Shown here: positions 8,664 through 16,696 of the stretch, one piece after another | Layout of the letters: every line of letters begins with the position of its first letter | Position numbering within the stretch: the stretch's first letter is position 1 | IMG/VR virus record: IMGVR_UViG_3300037346_000419 | Location: 17,327 to 81,326 of that record | Length of the DNA stretch: 64,000 bases | Source of the DNA: a virus | Direction: 5' to 3' (one strand) | The notes under the pieces: model-generated | The model's input: the letters and a program-made list of their open reading frames with translations, nothing else | Told to the model about the DNA's origin: nothing | The model's database searches: none | Program-made: the position numbers and the translations under genes

Positions 8664-9051
8664 TTTTGTTTTTTATATCTAAGATTTTTTTAAAATCTTC
8701 AAAACTCATATACACTAAATCATCTAACTCTTGTCTTTTATTGCCTTGACCTACTGTTTTTCTATGAATTACTATTGTAGGTAATTCGTGTTCTATTTTT
8801 GTAGGTGGCATAAGTTCTTTTATTTGATTTTTTGTGTATTCTATAACATTTTTAATATTTAAACCTCTGTCATACCCCACTTTTACTTGAACATTAAATG
8901 GTAAATTTGTTAAATCTATACCACAATTGTCATGTAATCTGCTTTCTAACCTAGAAGTTTGACAGAAAATGTAGCCAAGTTCTCTAAATAACTTGGCATA
9001 CAATCTTTCTCCATTACTTCCTTTTCTTTTATTTGTTTTTCCTTGTCCCAT
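8656..9051 (-). CDS. Small PD-(D/E)XK-type endonuclease, possibly a Holliday junction resolvase
   Basis: This 131-residue protein carries NGERLYAKLFRELGY (catalytic E helix), CGIDLTNLPFNVQVKVG (D ... Q-V-K core) and a C-terminal strand region (PTIVIHRKT). That arrangement fits the Hjr/Hjc-like restriction-endonuclease fold used for branched DNA in phage recombination. The position beside the YqaJ-like exonuclease fits a recombination role. The family call rests on motif spacing only; another small nuclease of the same fold is possible. Confidence 0.6.
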   Translation of the reverse strand: MGQGKTNKRKGSNGERLYAKLFRELGYIFCQTSRLESRLHDNCGIDLTNLPFNVQVKVGYDRGLNIKNVIEYTKNQIKELMPPTKIEHELPTIVIHRKTVGQGNKRQELDDLVYMSFEDFKKILDIKNKND

Positions 9052-9054
9052 GTT

Positions 9055-9948
9055 TTAAAAAGGTAAATCTATTGGATTAATACTATTAGTACTGCTAGAA
9101 TCAATAGGGTCAATTCCAGCTATATATGCTGGATGAGGTAGATTTATATTATTAATATCATCAGAAAGATTATTAGATATTATATCTGAATTAAAAAAGC
9201 TATTTATTGCATCACTATTTAAATTCATTTGAAATAACGCTTTTTTAATTTCTTTAAGTTTACTTCTTTCTGTGTCTCGAAATGACAAAACAACTAAATT
9301 TTCTTCTTTACAAAAATCAGATAATATATCATTTTCAACTATATTGTTTAATTCTGTTATACTATTAAAATTTTCTTCAAAACCTTTTGAAAACAACTCT
9401 TCATCTATACTTTTTGTACTTTTAAATTGTACTGAAATACCTTTTTCATAACAACTATTTATTAAGTCTTTTTCTACTTTTTTATAAAAACTTTTATATA
9501 TAGGATTTAATAAAAACTCAGTTGCTACAAGTAATTTAAAATATTTATATATGGGGACATCATTATCAAAAATTTGGTTTCTTTCATAATTTTTACAACA
9601 CAAAATTAATAAGATGTTTTCTTTATCATCTAAAATAGAATAGTGACCTGAAGAAATTTCAACATCTTTCCCTTGAACTTTAAATCCATATTTTCGTATT
9701 CTATCTTTATATTTAAAGTTTTTTAAAAATTCACTATAAGTTTTTGTTTTATAAAATCTAATACTTAAATGTTTATAATAAAATTTAATATCAGTTAAAA
9801 CAGGAAGAAAAACTGAGATGTTAAAAGGGCTTATATACATAGTATCATCACAAATTGTATAATAAGGCATATATTCTCCCAAACTTTTCACTCCTATTTT
9901 TAAAATATCAGGGTGTGCTTGAGCATCATAAATTTTGTCTATAATCAT
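9055..9948 (-). CDS. Unknown protein of the ubiquitin-like operon (297 aa)
   Basis: This 297-residue protein starts 4 bases inside the end of the E1-like gene, so it is translated with the conjugation module. The N-terminal 180 residues look globular and strand-rich (HPDILKIGVKSLGEYMPYY). The middle is charged and helical, and the C-terminal ~50 residues are low-complexity, rich in Asn, Ser, Asp and Ile. I see no RING, U-box, zinc or HECT-type cysteine pattern. It could be a target, adaptor or E3-like component, but that is guesswork from position. Confidence 0.6.
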   Translation of the reverse strand: MIIDKIYDAQAHPDILKIGVKSLGEYMPYYTICDDTMYISPFNISVFLPVLTDIKFYYKHLSIRFYKTKTYSEFLKNFKYKDRIRKYGFKVQGKDVEISSGHYSILDDKENILLILCCKNYERNQIFDNDVPIYKYFKLLVATEFLLNPIYKSFYKKVEKDLINSCYEKGISVQFKSTKSIDEELFSKGFEENFNSITELNNIVENDILSDFCKEENLVVLSFRDTERSKLKEIKKALFQMNLNSDAINSFFNSDIISNNLSDDINNINLPHPAYIAGIDPIDSSSTNSINPIDLPF

Positions 9949-10631
9949 GATATAACATTTGTATATGTGACTGGAATAAAAAACTCATAAAAAAATGGTA
10001 TATCCCTAACTTTTTCTCTTTCATGAATATTTGTTAAATGATTTGTAAAAAAAGCTGTCATTAAAGAACCTATCATTGCTGCACAATGACTTGTCTGTTT
10101 TAATGTGCATGGTGCATCTTCTACTTCATCATCATCAAAAAGATATTTTTCATACTCTTCAATTTTATCTGGAGTCACACAAAATATTTGTAATTGTTCT
10201 AATTCCAATCTACCATCTATGAAAATAGGAGTTACAGGACAATTAGGAATACTTTTTTTCCAAACTTCAAACATATCTTTTCTAGCTTTCATATTATCAA
10301 AAGCAGAAAACATAAAATAATGTGTAGGAGAATTTCTATCAATTTTTTCATTAAAAATATGAGGTGTTTTACCACAAAATTCATAAATAATATTACTAAT
10401 AGCATTTACTTTTGGTATGCCTAAATCTTTTACTTTAAACATTTGACCTCCCATATTATGTTCTTCTATTAAATCATCATCATAAATAACACAATTATTT
10501 CCTATTCTACTAAGAAAAAAACTTAACCATGTGCCAATACCTCCTGCACCCCCTATCATTACTGTTTCAGGATTTTCAGAAAACCATAAAGCATCTTTAA
10601 ATCTATTATACTGCGCTTCCATATTCTTCAA
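9945..10631 (-). CDS. E1/ThiF-like ubiquitin-activating enzyme homologue
   Basis: This 228-residue protein has the ThiF/MoeB/E1 adenylation fold: nucleotide-binding loop VMIGGAGGIGTWL (about residues 24-36), then YDDDLIEEHNMGGQMF with the conserved D-x-D..N..Q pattern, LGIPKVNAI, and the later SAFDNMKARKDMF. Near the C-terminus PCTLKQTSHCA supplies candidate catalytic cysteines. It should adenylate the C-terminus of a ubiquitin-like protein, here probably the gene product at 12993-13652. The gene overlaps the JAB gene by 26 bases. Within the family it most resembles the ThiF member of PRTRC clusters by context. No zinc CxxC pair is evident. Confidence 0.83.
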   Translation of the reverse strand: MKNMEAQYNRFKDALWFSENPETVMIGGAGGIGTWLSFFLSRIGNNCVIYDDDLIEEHNMGGQMFKVKDLGIPKVNAISNIIYEFCGKTPHIFNEKIDRNSPTHYFMFSAFDNMKARKDMFEVWKKSIPNCPVTPIFIDGRLELEQLQIFCVTPDKIEEYEKYLFDDDEVEDAPCTLKQTSHCAAMIGSLMTAFFTNHLTNIHEREKVRDIPFFYEFFIPVTYTNVIS

Positions 10632-11856
10632 ATTTTTGTAAGAAAAACTTTATTGCTAATTTTATTTTACTAACAACTTTATATTCTATTTCTAACTCTT
10701 CAAGTTCTTCAACTATACGATTTGTAATGTAAATAAAATTTTCATCGTCTTCTTCTTCTGTAAACATATTTTTATATAAAGGTACAAAATTCTCTAATAT
10801 TTGTCTACAAATTTCTTCTATTTTTACTGCTCCAATTGTCACATTTAATTCTAAATCTTCTAAAACATCATCAATAGTTTTTGTATCATCTTCTTTAGTA
10901 TTAGTATAATTTAATAAAGCATAAATAAAATCTTGTATTAAATCTAATTCATCTTCTTCTAAAAAAGTATCATTATCAATTTCTTCAAAATCTATGTCAT
11001 CAACAAATTCTTGAAATAAATCAATTTGTTTTTTATTTGTAGTGACAACTTTTGTTAAAGGACTATTAGGAATTATAGGATTATTTGGGATAATGTTTGC
11101 AAAACCTTTAATAGGATTTCTATTTTGAGGAGGAAAAGTTTGAACATAAATAGGTTTTTCAGCTTTCTTTATAATAGCTTCTACTCCTTCTTTAAATTCT
11201 TGATTAACTATTATTTCTTCTTGTTCAGATATAATGTCACAATTATAAATAAATAATTTTTCTTTTTTAAATTTTAAATCTTCTTTAGATATTGTATATT
11301 TTTTACCATTTTCATCTAAAGAAATATATGGTGTTTTTGTAATATCTTTTTGTATAGCTCCTCTAAAAGCAACTTTAGCTTCAAAATCCATATAGTTATT
11401 TACTATTAAAGAAAGATAAAAATTGTGAGAATCTGAATTATCATTTAATTCACTCATATCTGTTCCAGAGAAAAAAACATTCATTGTATTGTGGCTATGT
11501 ATATGCCCAATTTTCCAATTCATTCTTTCTTCATCTTTCATCATATAATCTACAAATCTATTATCAAATTCGTATTCTGTAAAAGCTTGTGTGCCTTTAT
11601 CCATTGGTAAAATATCTCTTATAATAAGAAGCATATTTTCGGGTTTTCTTATAGAGCCTATTATTTCATAAAATAATATTCCTGACCACTCTACCTTTGC
11701 TATTTTTTTACACAGGTACTTGATTTTGAATAATATTTCTTTGGATATTTCTAATTTTATTCTCTTTTCTAATTGCTCTATTGACAACGACTTGTTTATA
11801 TAAATGTTGTTCGAGGGCATTACTTGCGGATTTTGTGTATTTTGGTAATAATTCAT
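10606..11856 (-). CDS. JAMM/JAB-domain metalloprotease (deubiquitinase-like)
   Basis: This 416-residue protein carries a complete JAMM zinc protease signature: E56 in KVEWSGILFYE, then H120-S-H122, S130 and D133 in HIHSHNTMNVFFSGTD, exactly H-x-H-x7-S-x2-D. It would cleave isopeptide bonds or process the ubiquitin-like protein. The JAB domain covers about residues 35-190. The rest is a Pro/Asn linker and an acidic helical C-terminal region with many Glu/Asp, of unknown role. The start overlaps the E2-like gene by up to 149 bases; ATG codons at 11856 and 11820 are both possible, the latter leaving a shorter overlap. Expected partners are the E1 and E2-like products on either side. Confidence 0.85.
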   Translation of the reverse strand: MNYYQNTQNPQVMPSNNIYINKSLSIEQLEKRIKLEISKEILFKIKYLCKKIAKVEWSGILFYEIIGSIRKPENMLLIIRDILPMDKGTQAFTEYEFDNRFVDYMMKDEERMNWKIGHIHSHNTMNVFFSGTDMSELNDNSDSHNFYLSLIVNNYMDFEAKVAFRGAIQKDITKTPYISLDENGKKYTISKEDLKFKKEKLFIYNCDIISEQEEIIVNQEFKEGVEAIIKKAEKPIYVQTFPPQNRNPIKGFANIIPNNPIIPNSPLTKVVTTNKKQIDLFQEFVDDIDFEEIDNDTFLEEDELDLIQDFIYALLNYTNTKEDDTKTIDDVLEDLELNVTIGAVKIEEICRQILENFVPLYKNMFTEEEDDENFIYITNRIVEELEELEIEYKVVSKIKLAIKFFLQKFEEYGSAV

Positions 11857-12949
11857 ATTTTACTTTTATTTCTTCTTTTGTTTCTTGTTTTTTTTCATAA
11901 ACTTTAAAATCTATAATTTTACTTCTAAAAATTATAGAAGGAATTAAATTTTGATTTTTCAAATCTTTATTTATTTCTTTTACGTTTTCTTTATAATCAT
12001 CTTTATTAAATTGATAGTATATATCTTCTATTTTTGTTACAATAAGATTTTTTATATTGTCATAATCAAACTTTTTAATTATATTTATTATTGTGTTTTT
12101 AAAATTATCATTTATTATAAATTTAAGACTTCTATTTTGTACTATAACACGTAAATTTTTTATATCATTCTCATTTATATTTTTAATTAATTGAATATTT
12201 ACTATATTAAACATATTTTTAGCATCAGTTCTATCTATTGATATACTACTACTTTCTGCATTTGTTATAACATCTCTCATTTTTATATGGGGGCCACCTT
12301 CTAAGGATTCCCAAGATAAATAGTTATCTAAAGTAATAATAAATAATTCAAATGCTTCAGGAGTACATTCATTTCTATTTATAGATATTATATCAGAAAT
12401 TTCACTTTCTCCATAACAAAAACTTGAACTATAAAAATTTTTATTATATTTATAACTCATTGTATTAGTATGAGAGTGTCTATAAGCATTGTGAAATTCT
12501 TGTTTATTAACTGATAATCTAATACCTTTAAAATCTTTAAAAAAGATGGATGAAGTAAATTTATGTATAGGTAAAACTATTAATAAATCTTTTATAAGAT
12601 GTTCTTCTTCTACACTATTTTTAATTGTGATAGAAGGATATAATATAAAAATATTTATTTGTATAGAATTTATTAAAGTATTATCTTGCTTATTAGAAAA
12701 ATTATCTATAATACTTAAATTAATATCCCAATTATCTTTATGATGTGCATTTAAAATTGGAGTAATTAAATTTATAAAATTAGAAAATCTTATTTTATTT
12801 CTAACCCCTATACCACATACATAATCTTTTTGTATTAAAGTTTTTAAAAAATTTATGTCTCTTGATTTTCCTGATTTGTTCCAATTATTGCATAATTTAA
12901 TAATTGTATTTTCATAAGTAGTTCCTATTGTGTTTATATTTAACTGCAT
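11708..12949 (-). CDS. Candidate E2-like (PRTRC-B type) conjugation protein
   Basis: This 413-residue protein sits between the Ubl and JAB genes, where PRTRC clusters place their E2-like member. The segment LLIVLPIHKF, then NAYRHSHTN, then SSSFCYGESEIS resembles the prokaryotic E2-like pattern of a hydrophobic strand, an HxH turn and a catalytic cysteine in a C-x-G context, followed by LSWESLEGGPHIKM. The N-terminal ~90 residues and the helical C-terminal ~170 residues are not assignable. The assignment as E2 is an inference from motif shape and gene order; there is no strong sequence signature. The last ~49 codons are read in a second frame by the JAB gene. Confidence 0.55.
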   Translation of the reverse strand: MQLNINTIGTTYENTIIKLCNNWNKSGKSRDINFLKTLIQKDYVCGIGVRNKIRFSNFINLITPILNAHHKDNWDINLSIIDNFSNKQDNTLINSIQINIFILYPSITIKNSVEEEHLIKDLLIVLPIHKFTSSIFFKDFKGIRLSVNKQEFHNAYRHSHTNTMSYKYNKNFYSSSFCYGESEISDIISINRNECTPEAFELFIITLDNYLSWESLEGGPHIKMRDVITNAESSSISIDRTDAKNMFNIVNIQLIKNINENDIKNLRVIVQNRSLKFIINDNFKNTIINIIKKFDYDNIKNLIVTKIEDIYYQFNKDDYKENVKEINKDLKNQNLIPSIIFRSKIIDFKVYEKKQETKEEIKVKYELLPKYTKSASNALEQHLYKQVVVNRAIRKENKIRNIQRNIIQNQVPV

Positions 12950-12958
12950 AATTTTTTA

Positions 12959-12978
12959 AAGGGGTGTTTCCACCCCTA
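12959..12978 (-). terminator. GC-rich hairpin between the Ubl and E2-like genes
   Basis: The stem AGGGGTG/CACCCCT with a short loop stands out in AT-rich sequence, directly after the Ubl stop and before the E2-like start at 12949. The U-tract is weak (TTTAAAAAATT), so it may be an attenuator or processing site that raises Ubl over enzyme levels instead of a full terminator. Confidence 0.5.
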
Positions 12979-12992
12979 TCTAATTTGTTTTT

Positions 12993-13652
12993 TTAAAAAC
13001 CTTTATTAATTTCTGCTAATTCTCTAGTTAATCTTTCAGTTTCTTCTCTGTCATCAATAGCTGCTTGGGCTGACTCAGAATTACTATAAGTTTCAATTAA
13101 ATTTAACACTCTGTTATATTTTCTTGAATCTACTAAGTCTTCCCAAGCTGTTGTCAAATCATTTTTATCAATTACTAAAACAACTTCTGCTAGATTATTC
13201 TCAACAGAAAGAATAGCTAAAGAAGATTGAGAAGGACTAATTTGTTCTGAAACTGCTTCTGGCTCTGGAGTTTGAGTTAAATTGTTAAAATAGTTTTTTA
13301 AATCTAAAGTTGAACATTGTGTCCAACTAACTTTACAGTTGAATTTAGCCACTCCAATTTTATCAGCAGGACTTAGTTGATTTCTTAAATCATTATAATT
13401 CATATTGTTATAATCTACTCCAGATTTAGTTTTAATAGGACTGATAAACAAAGTAAAAGCTGTAGTAGGCAATATTGCTATACTACTTTCTAAACTTGTT
13501 CTATTTACACTTTCTAAAGCTTTGAATTGATTCATATCAAATCCTTTATTTTCTACAACACTTTTCAATTCACCCCAAGTTGTTGCTGATGATTGAATTT
13601 TAATTTTTTCACCTTTTGTGGTGAATATGGTGATTTCTCTTTCGTTACTCAT
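12993..13652 (-). CDS. Ubiquitin-like beta-grasp protein (PRTRC-C type)
   Basis: This 219-residue protein has an N-terminal beta-grasp pattern of about 72 residues: ITIFTTKGEKIKIQSS (beta hairpin), TTWGELKSVVENKG (central helix), KALESVNRTSLES, and TAFTLFISPIKTKSG as the last strand. This is the pattern of the prokaryotic ubiquitin-like PRTRC system protein C. A linker rich in Pro/Glu/Ser follows, then a helical C-terminal region ending INKGF. There is no terminal Gly-Gly, so either maturation by the JAB protease exposes an internal end or the whole protein is used. It is first in the order Ubl, E2-like, JAB, E1. The ATG follows a long A/T-only leader. Confidence 0.75.
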   Translation of the reverse strand: MSNEREITIFTTKGEKIKIQSSATTWGELKSVVENKGFDMNQFKALESVNRTSLESSIAILPTTAFTLFISPIKTKSGVDYNNMNYNDLRNQLSPADKIGVAKFNCKVSWTQCSTLDLKNYFNNLTQTPEPEAVSEQISPSQSSLAILSVENNLAEVVLVIDKNDLTTAWEDLVDSRKYNRVLNLIETYSNSESAQAAIDDREETERLTRELAEINKGF

Positions 13653-13691
13653 TTTATTTTTTATTTATTTTTTATTTATTTTTATTACTCT

Positions 13692-14726
13692 TTATAGAAG
13701 ATTTATATTTTTATCTCTTAAAAAATCTATTAAATTTTGTTTTCCTTTATTTTCTATTAAATCTGATGCATCTGAAATTTTATCTTTTAATAAATTTTCA
13801 TTTAACCATATTTTTTCTATATTATTAATACCTAATGATATTAATAAATCATATAGTTTTATAGAAGCTTTTATTCCAGCTTTATCATTATCAAAAAAAA
13901 TAATAATTTTATTAAAAGAATTTAATAAATTTTTTAATATTTCCTTATCAGGAAACATTCCTTCATTTTGAAACCAAATTACATTTAAATTTAGATTTTT
14001 TAATACTCTATAATCTTTATAAGATTTAGTAATTATTATATTATCTGAATTATTATCTATGAAATTTATTCCCCCAATATCATTATTATCACAATTAGTT
14101 ATAAATTTTTTAACTTTTTGCTCAGGTCTATAGATTTTCTTTTTATTATCTTTAAAATCTGTATAGCAATAACATAAATCGATGGGTCTAACAGTTATAT
14201 CTCCTTTTCTTGTATTCAATAGTTTGAATTTTTGAATTGGAAAAACTTTATCATCTATTAAATTTTGTTTAGTAATTTCATAAGGAGTCCAATAAAGACC
14301 ATCTATTTTACTGAAATTTCTTGTTGCAATTAGAATCTTAAAATCTTTTTTAATAACATTGACTTTTTTGACTTTTTTTACAACTGGTTTTATAACAAAA
14401 TTTTTATTTTTTATGATATTTTTATTTATAAAAGCTAAAGTTTCATAAAAATTCTTTAAATTGTATTTTAGTTTGATTGCATCAAAACAATCAATTTTTA
14501 GATTATCTGCATAATCAACAAATCTTAGGGTGTTAGCATCTAATTCAAACCAACACCCTGGATTTGTATCATCTCTAAAAGGAGATATGATATATTCAAA
14601 TTCTATAGGTTCAAAACCAAATACATAAGCAAATATATCTTGTTCAGATACTTTATTAAGTATAGATTCTTTACTAATAAAACCTTTAACTTCTATATTA
14701 TCTGTTATTTTATCATAAATAGACAT
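13692..14726 (-). CDS. DnaG-type DNA primase with Toprim domain
   Basis: This 344-residue primase begins with a DnaG N-terminal-like region (SPFRDDTNPGCWFEL, FVDYADNLKIDCFDAI) but lacks an obvious Cys/His zinc set. The Toprim domain follows in the second half: NIIITKSYKDYRVL in place of the usual acidic EG motif, then KIIIFFDNDKAGIKAS with the D-x-D metal ligands. It would prime phage DNA synthesis with the DnaB-like helicase. A -7 promoter box lies directly upstream of the start. The Lys-Ser in the first Toprim motif is a variant I associate with phage primases. Confidence 0.82.
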   Translation of the reverse strand: MSIYDKITDNIEVKGFISKESILNKVSEQDIFAYVFGFEPIEFEYIISPFRDDTNPGCWFELDANTLRFVDYADNLKIDCFDAIKLKYNLKNFYETLAFINKNIIKNKNFVIKPVVKKVKKVNVIKKDFKILIATRNFSKIDGLYWTPYEITKQNLIDDKVFPIQKFKLLNTRKGDITVRPIDLCYCYTDFKDNKKKIYRPEQKVKKFITNCDNNDIGGINFIDNNSDNIIITKSYKDYRVLKNLNLNVIWFQNEGMFPDKEILKNLLNSFNKIIIFFDNDKAGIKASIKLYDLLISLGINNIEKIWLNENLLKDKISDASDLIENKGKQNLIDFLRDKNINLL

Positions 14727-14730
14727 CTAA

Positions 14731-14738
14731 CAAAGTTA
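14731..14738 (-). promoter_or_regulatory. Bacteroidetes-type -7 box upstream of primase
   Basis: The minus strand reads TAACTTTG four bases before the primase ATG, matching TAnnTTTG. Transcription from it would give a nearly leaderless mRNA covering primase and the Ubl module. No -33 TTTG is seen at the normal distance, so it is tentative. Confidence 0.35.
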
Positions 14739-14751
14739 AGGAATATATTTG

Positions 14752-15477
14752 TCACCCCCAAGAAGCTTTACTAGAATCTGTTATAGGACTATCAGTAGGT
14801 TTAACTTTATCGTTTTGCTCATTAGCTTTTGGGCTTTCCATGTAATTAGTATTTCTAGTAATTACATGTGTTTCTCCTTTTGAATTAACATATTTTAATC
14901 CATCAGCATCAACAACTTTTTCCCAAGGCCCTGGCATAGCAGGAGATAAAAATTTACCACCTTTCATGTTTTGAGGTAATTGAAGAAAAGTTCTTGTGTT
15001 ATCAGCTTTTATAGCCCATTGATATTCTAAAAACACATCTACATCTCTATCTGCAAAATTTGCTGGTAATAAAGATACTAAGATTTGCGCCCAAGATTTA
15101 AAATCTGTAGGAGGAGTTGCTAAAGATTTCTTAATTTGTTCATCTGTAACTCCAAGAGCTTTTAAAGCATGGATTACTACTGCTCCATTTTGAGTCATTT
15201 CAGCTATTTTAGCTTCTTCATAACCTTCTCCACCTGGCTCTGTTAAAGCTCCACTTACATATAAAGCTCCAGTAATATCATAAATTCTATTTCTGTATTC
15301 TTTATTAGGTGTAGTAACAGTTAATAGGATAGCATCTGCTGCTGCTCCATCTTTTCCTGCTGTTTCACTAAATTCAAAAGTTGTAATTTTACCTGAAGTT
15401 AAACCAAAAGTATCATAACTTGAAGATTTACCTTGAAGATTTTCATCTTCATCATTTACATATCCAAATACTGACAT
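14752..15477 (-). CDS. Probable phage single-stranded DNA-binding protein
   Basis: This 241-residue protein lies between the HTH gene and primase, where crAss-like phages usually carry a divergent SSB. The sequence is strand-rich (GKITTFEFSETAG, AILLTVTTPNKEYRNRIYDI), has a central helix region (DEQIKKSLA) and ends with a flexible tail (KPTDSPITDSSKASWG) like the disordered C-terminus of SSBs. The call is from context and general pattern; no OB-fold signature is diagnostic. Its start overlaps the HTH gene stop by one base. Confidence 0.5.
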   Translation of the reverse strand: MSVFGYVNDEDENLQGKSSSYDTFGLTSGKITTFEFSETAGKDGAAADAILLTVTTPNKEYRNRIYDITGALYVSGALTEPGGEGYEEAKIAEMTQNGAVVIHALKALGVTDEQIKKSLATPPTDFKSWAQILVSLLPANFADRDVDVFLEYQWAIKADNTRTFLQLPQNMKGGKFLSPAMPGPWEKVVDADGLKYVNSKGETHVITRNTNYMESPKANEQNDKVKPTDSPITDSSKASWG

Positions 15478-15782
15478 TATGCTTCTTCTCTTTCTTGTAA
15501 TATTGAACTTAAATGAACTACTTCTCTTTCTGGTTGTAATTCTTCTGTGATTTCATTTTCATTTTCAATTTGCGTATCTGATATAGATTCTTCATCTGTA
15601 TCATCCACTAAAACTGAAGTTAATGGTTTGTGCATTCTTAACCCTTTTAATTTAGGATGTTTAAAATGTTTTTTTAATTCGCCTAAAGTAATACCATACT
15701 CATTTGCGATTTCTTGTCTTGTTTTTCCTTGCTCTAAGAGAGATTTAATCCCACTTATGCTTATTTTAACTGGTTCTTGCAT
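15477..15782 (-). CDS. Small HTH DNA-binding protein
   Basis: This 101-residue protein has a clear helix-turn-helix: ISGIKSLLEQGKTRQEIANEYGITLGELKKHFKHP (residues about 9-43), a resolvase/homeodomain-like layout. The C-terminal half is acidic (DDTDEESISDTQIENENEI). It may regulate the replication genes around it. The leader before the ATG is A/T-only, and the gene is coupled to the SSB-like gene. Confidence 0.65.
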   Translation of the reverse strand: MQEPVKISISGIKSLLEQGKTRQEIANEYGITLGELKKHFKHPKLKGLRMHKPLTSVLVDDTDEESISDTQIENENEITEELQPEREVVHLSSILQEREEA

Positions 15783-15811
15783 TAGTTTTATTATTTATTA
15801 TTTATTGTTTA

Positions 15812-16300
15812 TTAATATGTTAGTAATTTTTCAATTATAAAATTGTAGTCATTATCAATTATAGGTTCAAATAGTTCCATTGGACTTCTAACTGTATTAA
15901 AACCATCATTTTGAGTTTCTAATATATATTTTGATTCACTATTTTCTTTAATAACTTTGGCATAAAGTACAGTTTCATATTTACCTTCAAGTTGCATTTT
16001 AGTTGCCATATTACCTAAAGTTTTCAATCTATATCTCATGTCATTTCCATGTTTATACTCTTCAAGATGTGCTGTTAAAATAGCATATCTCTCTTCTTCA
16101 AACATATTTTTTGATAGTCCCATTTTTATGTGATTTGTAATATCATCATAAGTTTTAGGTATTACATGATAGGGTATTATAGGGTTATTTTTTTTACCAT
16201 ACTCTTCTTTTCCTCCTACCCAAACAGGATTCTTATTATCTGCATTAAACCATATATTAGTTTTACTAGGTAGTGTTCTCATACCAGTACTTTTTCCTGT
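15812..16300 (-). CDS. Sak4-like RecA-fold ATPase, 3' exon
   Basis: This second exon (162 residues) begins with TGKST, the second half of a Walker A P-loop whose first half, VGSPG, ends the 5' exon. It continues GMRTLPSKTNIWFNADNKNP, then a strand ILTAHLEE (the sensor strand of the RecA fold), LKTLGNMATKMQLEGK and LETQNDGFNTVRSPM, the pattern of Sak4-type phage recombinases. The spliced protein is about 225 residues, the usual length. The first ATG in this exon (16282) lies after the P-loop, so a product made from the unspliced exon would be inactive. No Walker B appears in this exon. Confidence 0.78.
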   Translation of the reverse strand, partial: TGKSTGMRTLPSKTNIWFNADNKNPVWVGGKEEYGKKNNPIIPYHVIPKTYDDITNHIKMGLSKNMFEEERYAILTAHLEEYKHGNDMRYRLKTLGNMATKMQLEGKYETVLYAKVIKENSESKYILETQNDGFNTVRSPMELFEPIIDNDYNFIIEKLLTY

Positions 16301-16696
16301 CTTTATATTCTTTTAAGTTCGTTACTTCTTAAAATGTTCTCTAATGAACTACTTGTATTCTCACACAAGAATAGACTATATCTTTATCCTATAAGGATAA
16401 TCCCCTTTTCCACCCACTTGGGTGTACAGCTTCCAACAGCTTAGTCGTTGAACCTTACCCTTATTATTTTCATAACTTAGAGTCTTGGCTGCTGATTGTC
16501 ACATAATAAGAAATTTTCAAACATTCATAGTGTAATTTCTTCACTATTGTAGTTTTCTTATCTTCGAGATATTCCAGCAATTAAAGGATTTCATTATATA
16601 GATTACTCTATATAAGGGCTATATTTTAAATATTTATTGTATTTTCTATCTAAATAAATTGTAGCATTATCAAATATACAATAATTAATTAACATA
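16301..16696 (-). ncRNA. Group I self-splicing intron in the Sak4-like ATPase gene
   Basis: On the minus strand the conserved core elements appear in order: P (AATTGCTGGAATATC, 16568-16582), Q (AATCAGCAGCCAAG, 16484-16497), R (GGTTCAACGACT, 16443-16454) and S (AAGATATAGTCT, 16373-16384). Q and S are identical to those of the intron at 3476-4038, so the two are related. The boundaries are set by the protein: joining GGT to ACA gives GSPGTGKST, a perfect Walker A, and the intron ends in G. I could not find the P1 pairing for this 5' site. No endonuclease reading frame is left in this copy. Confidence 0.85.
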
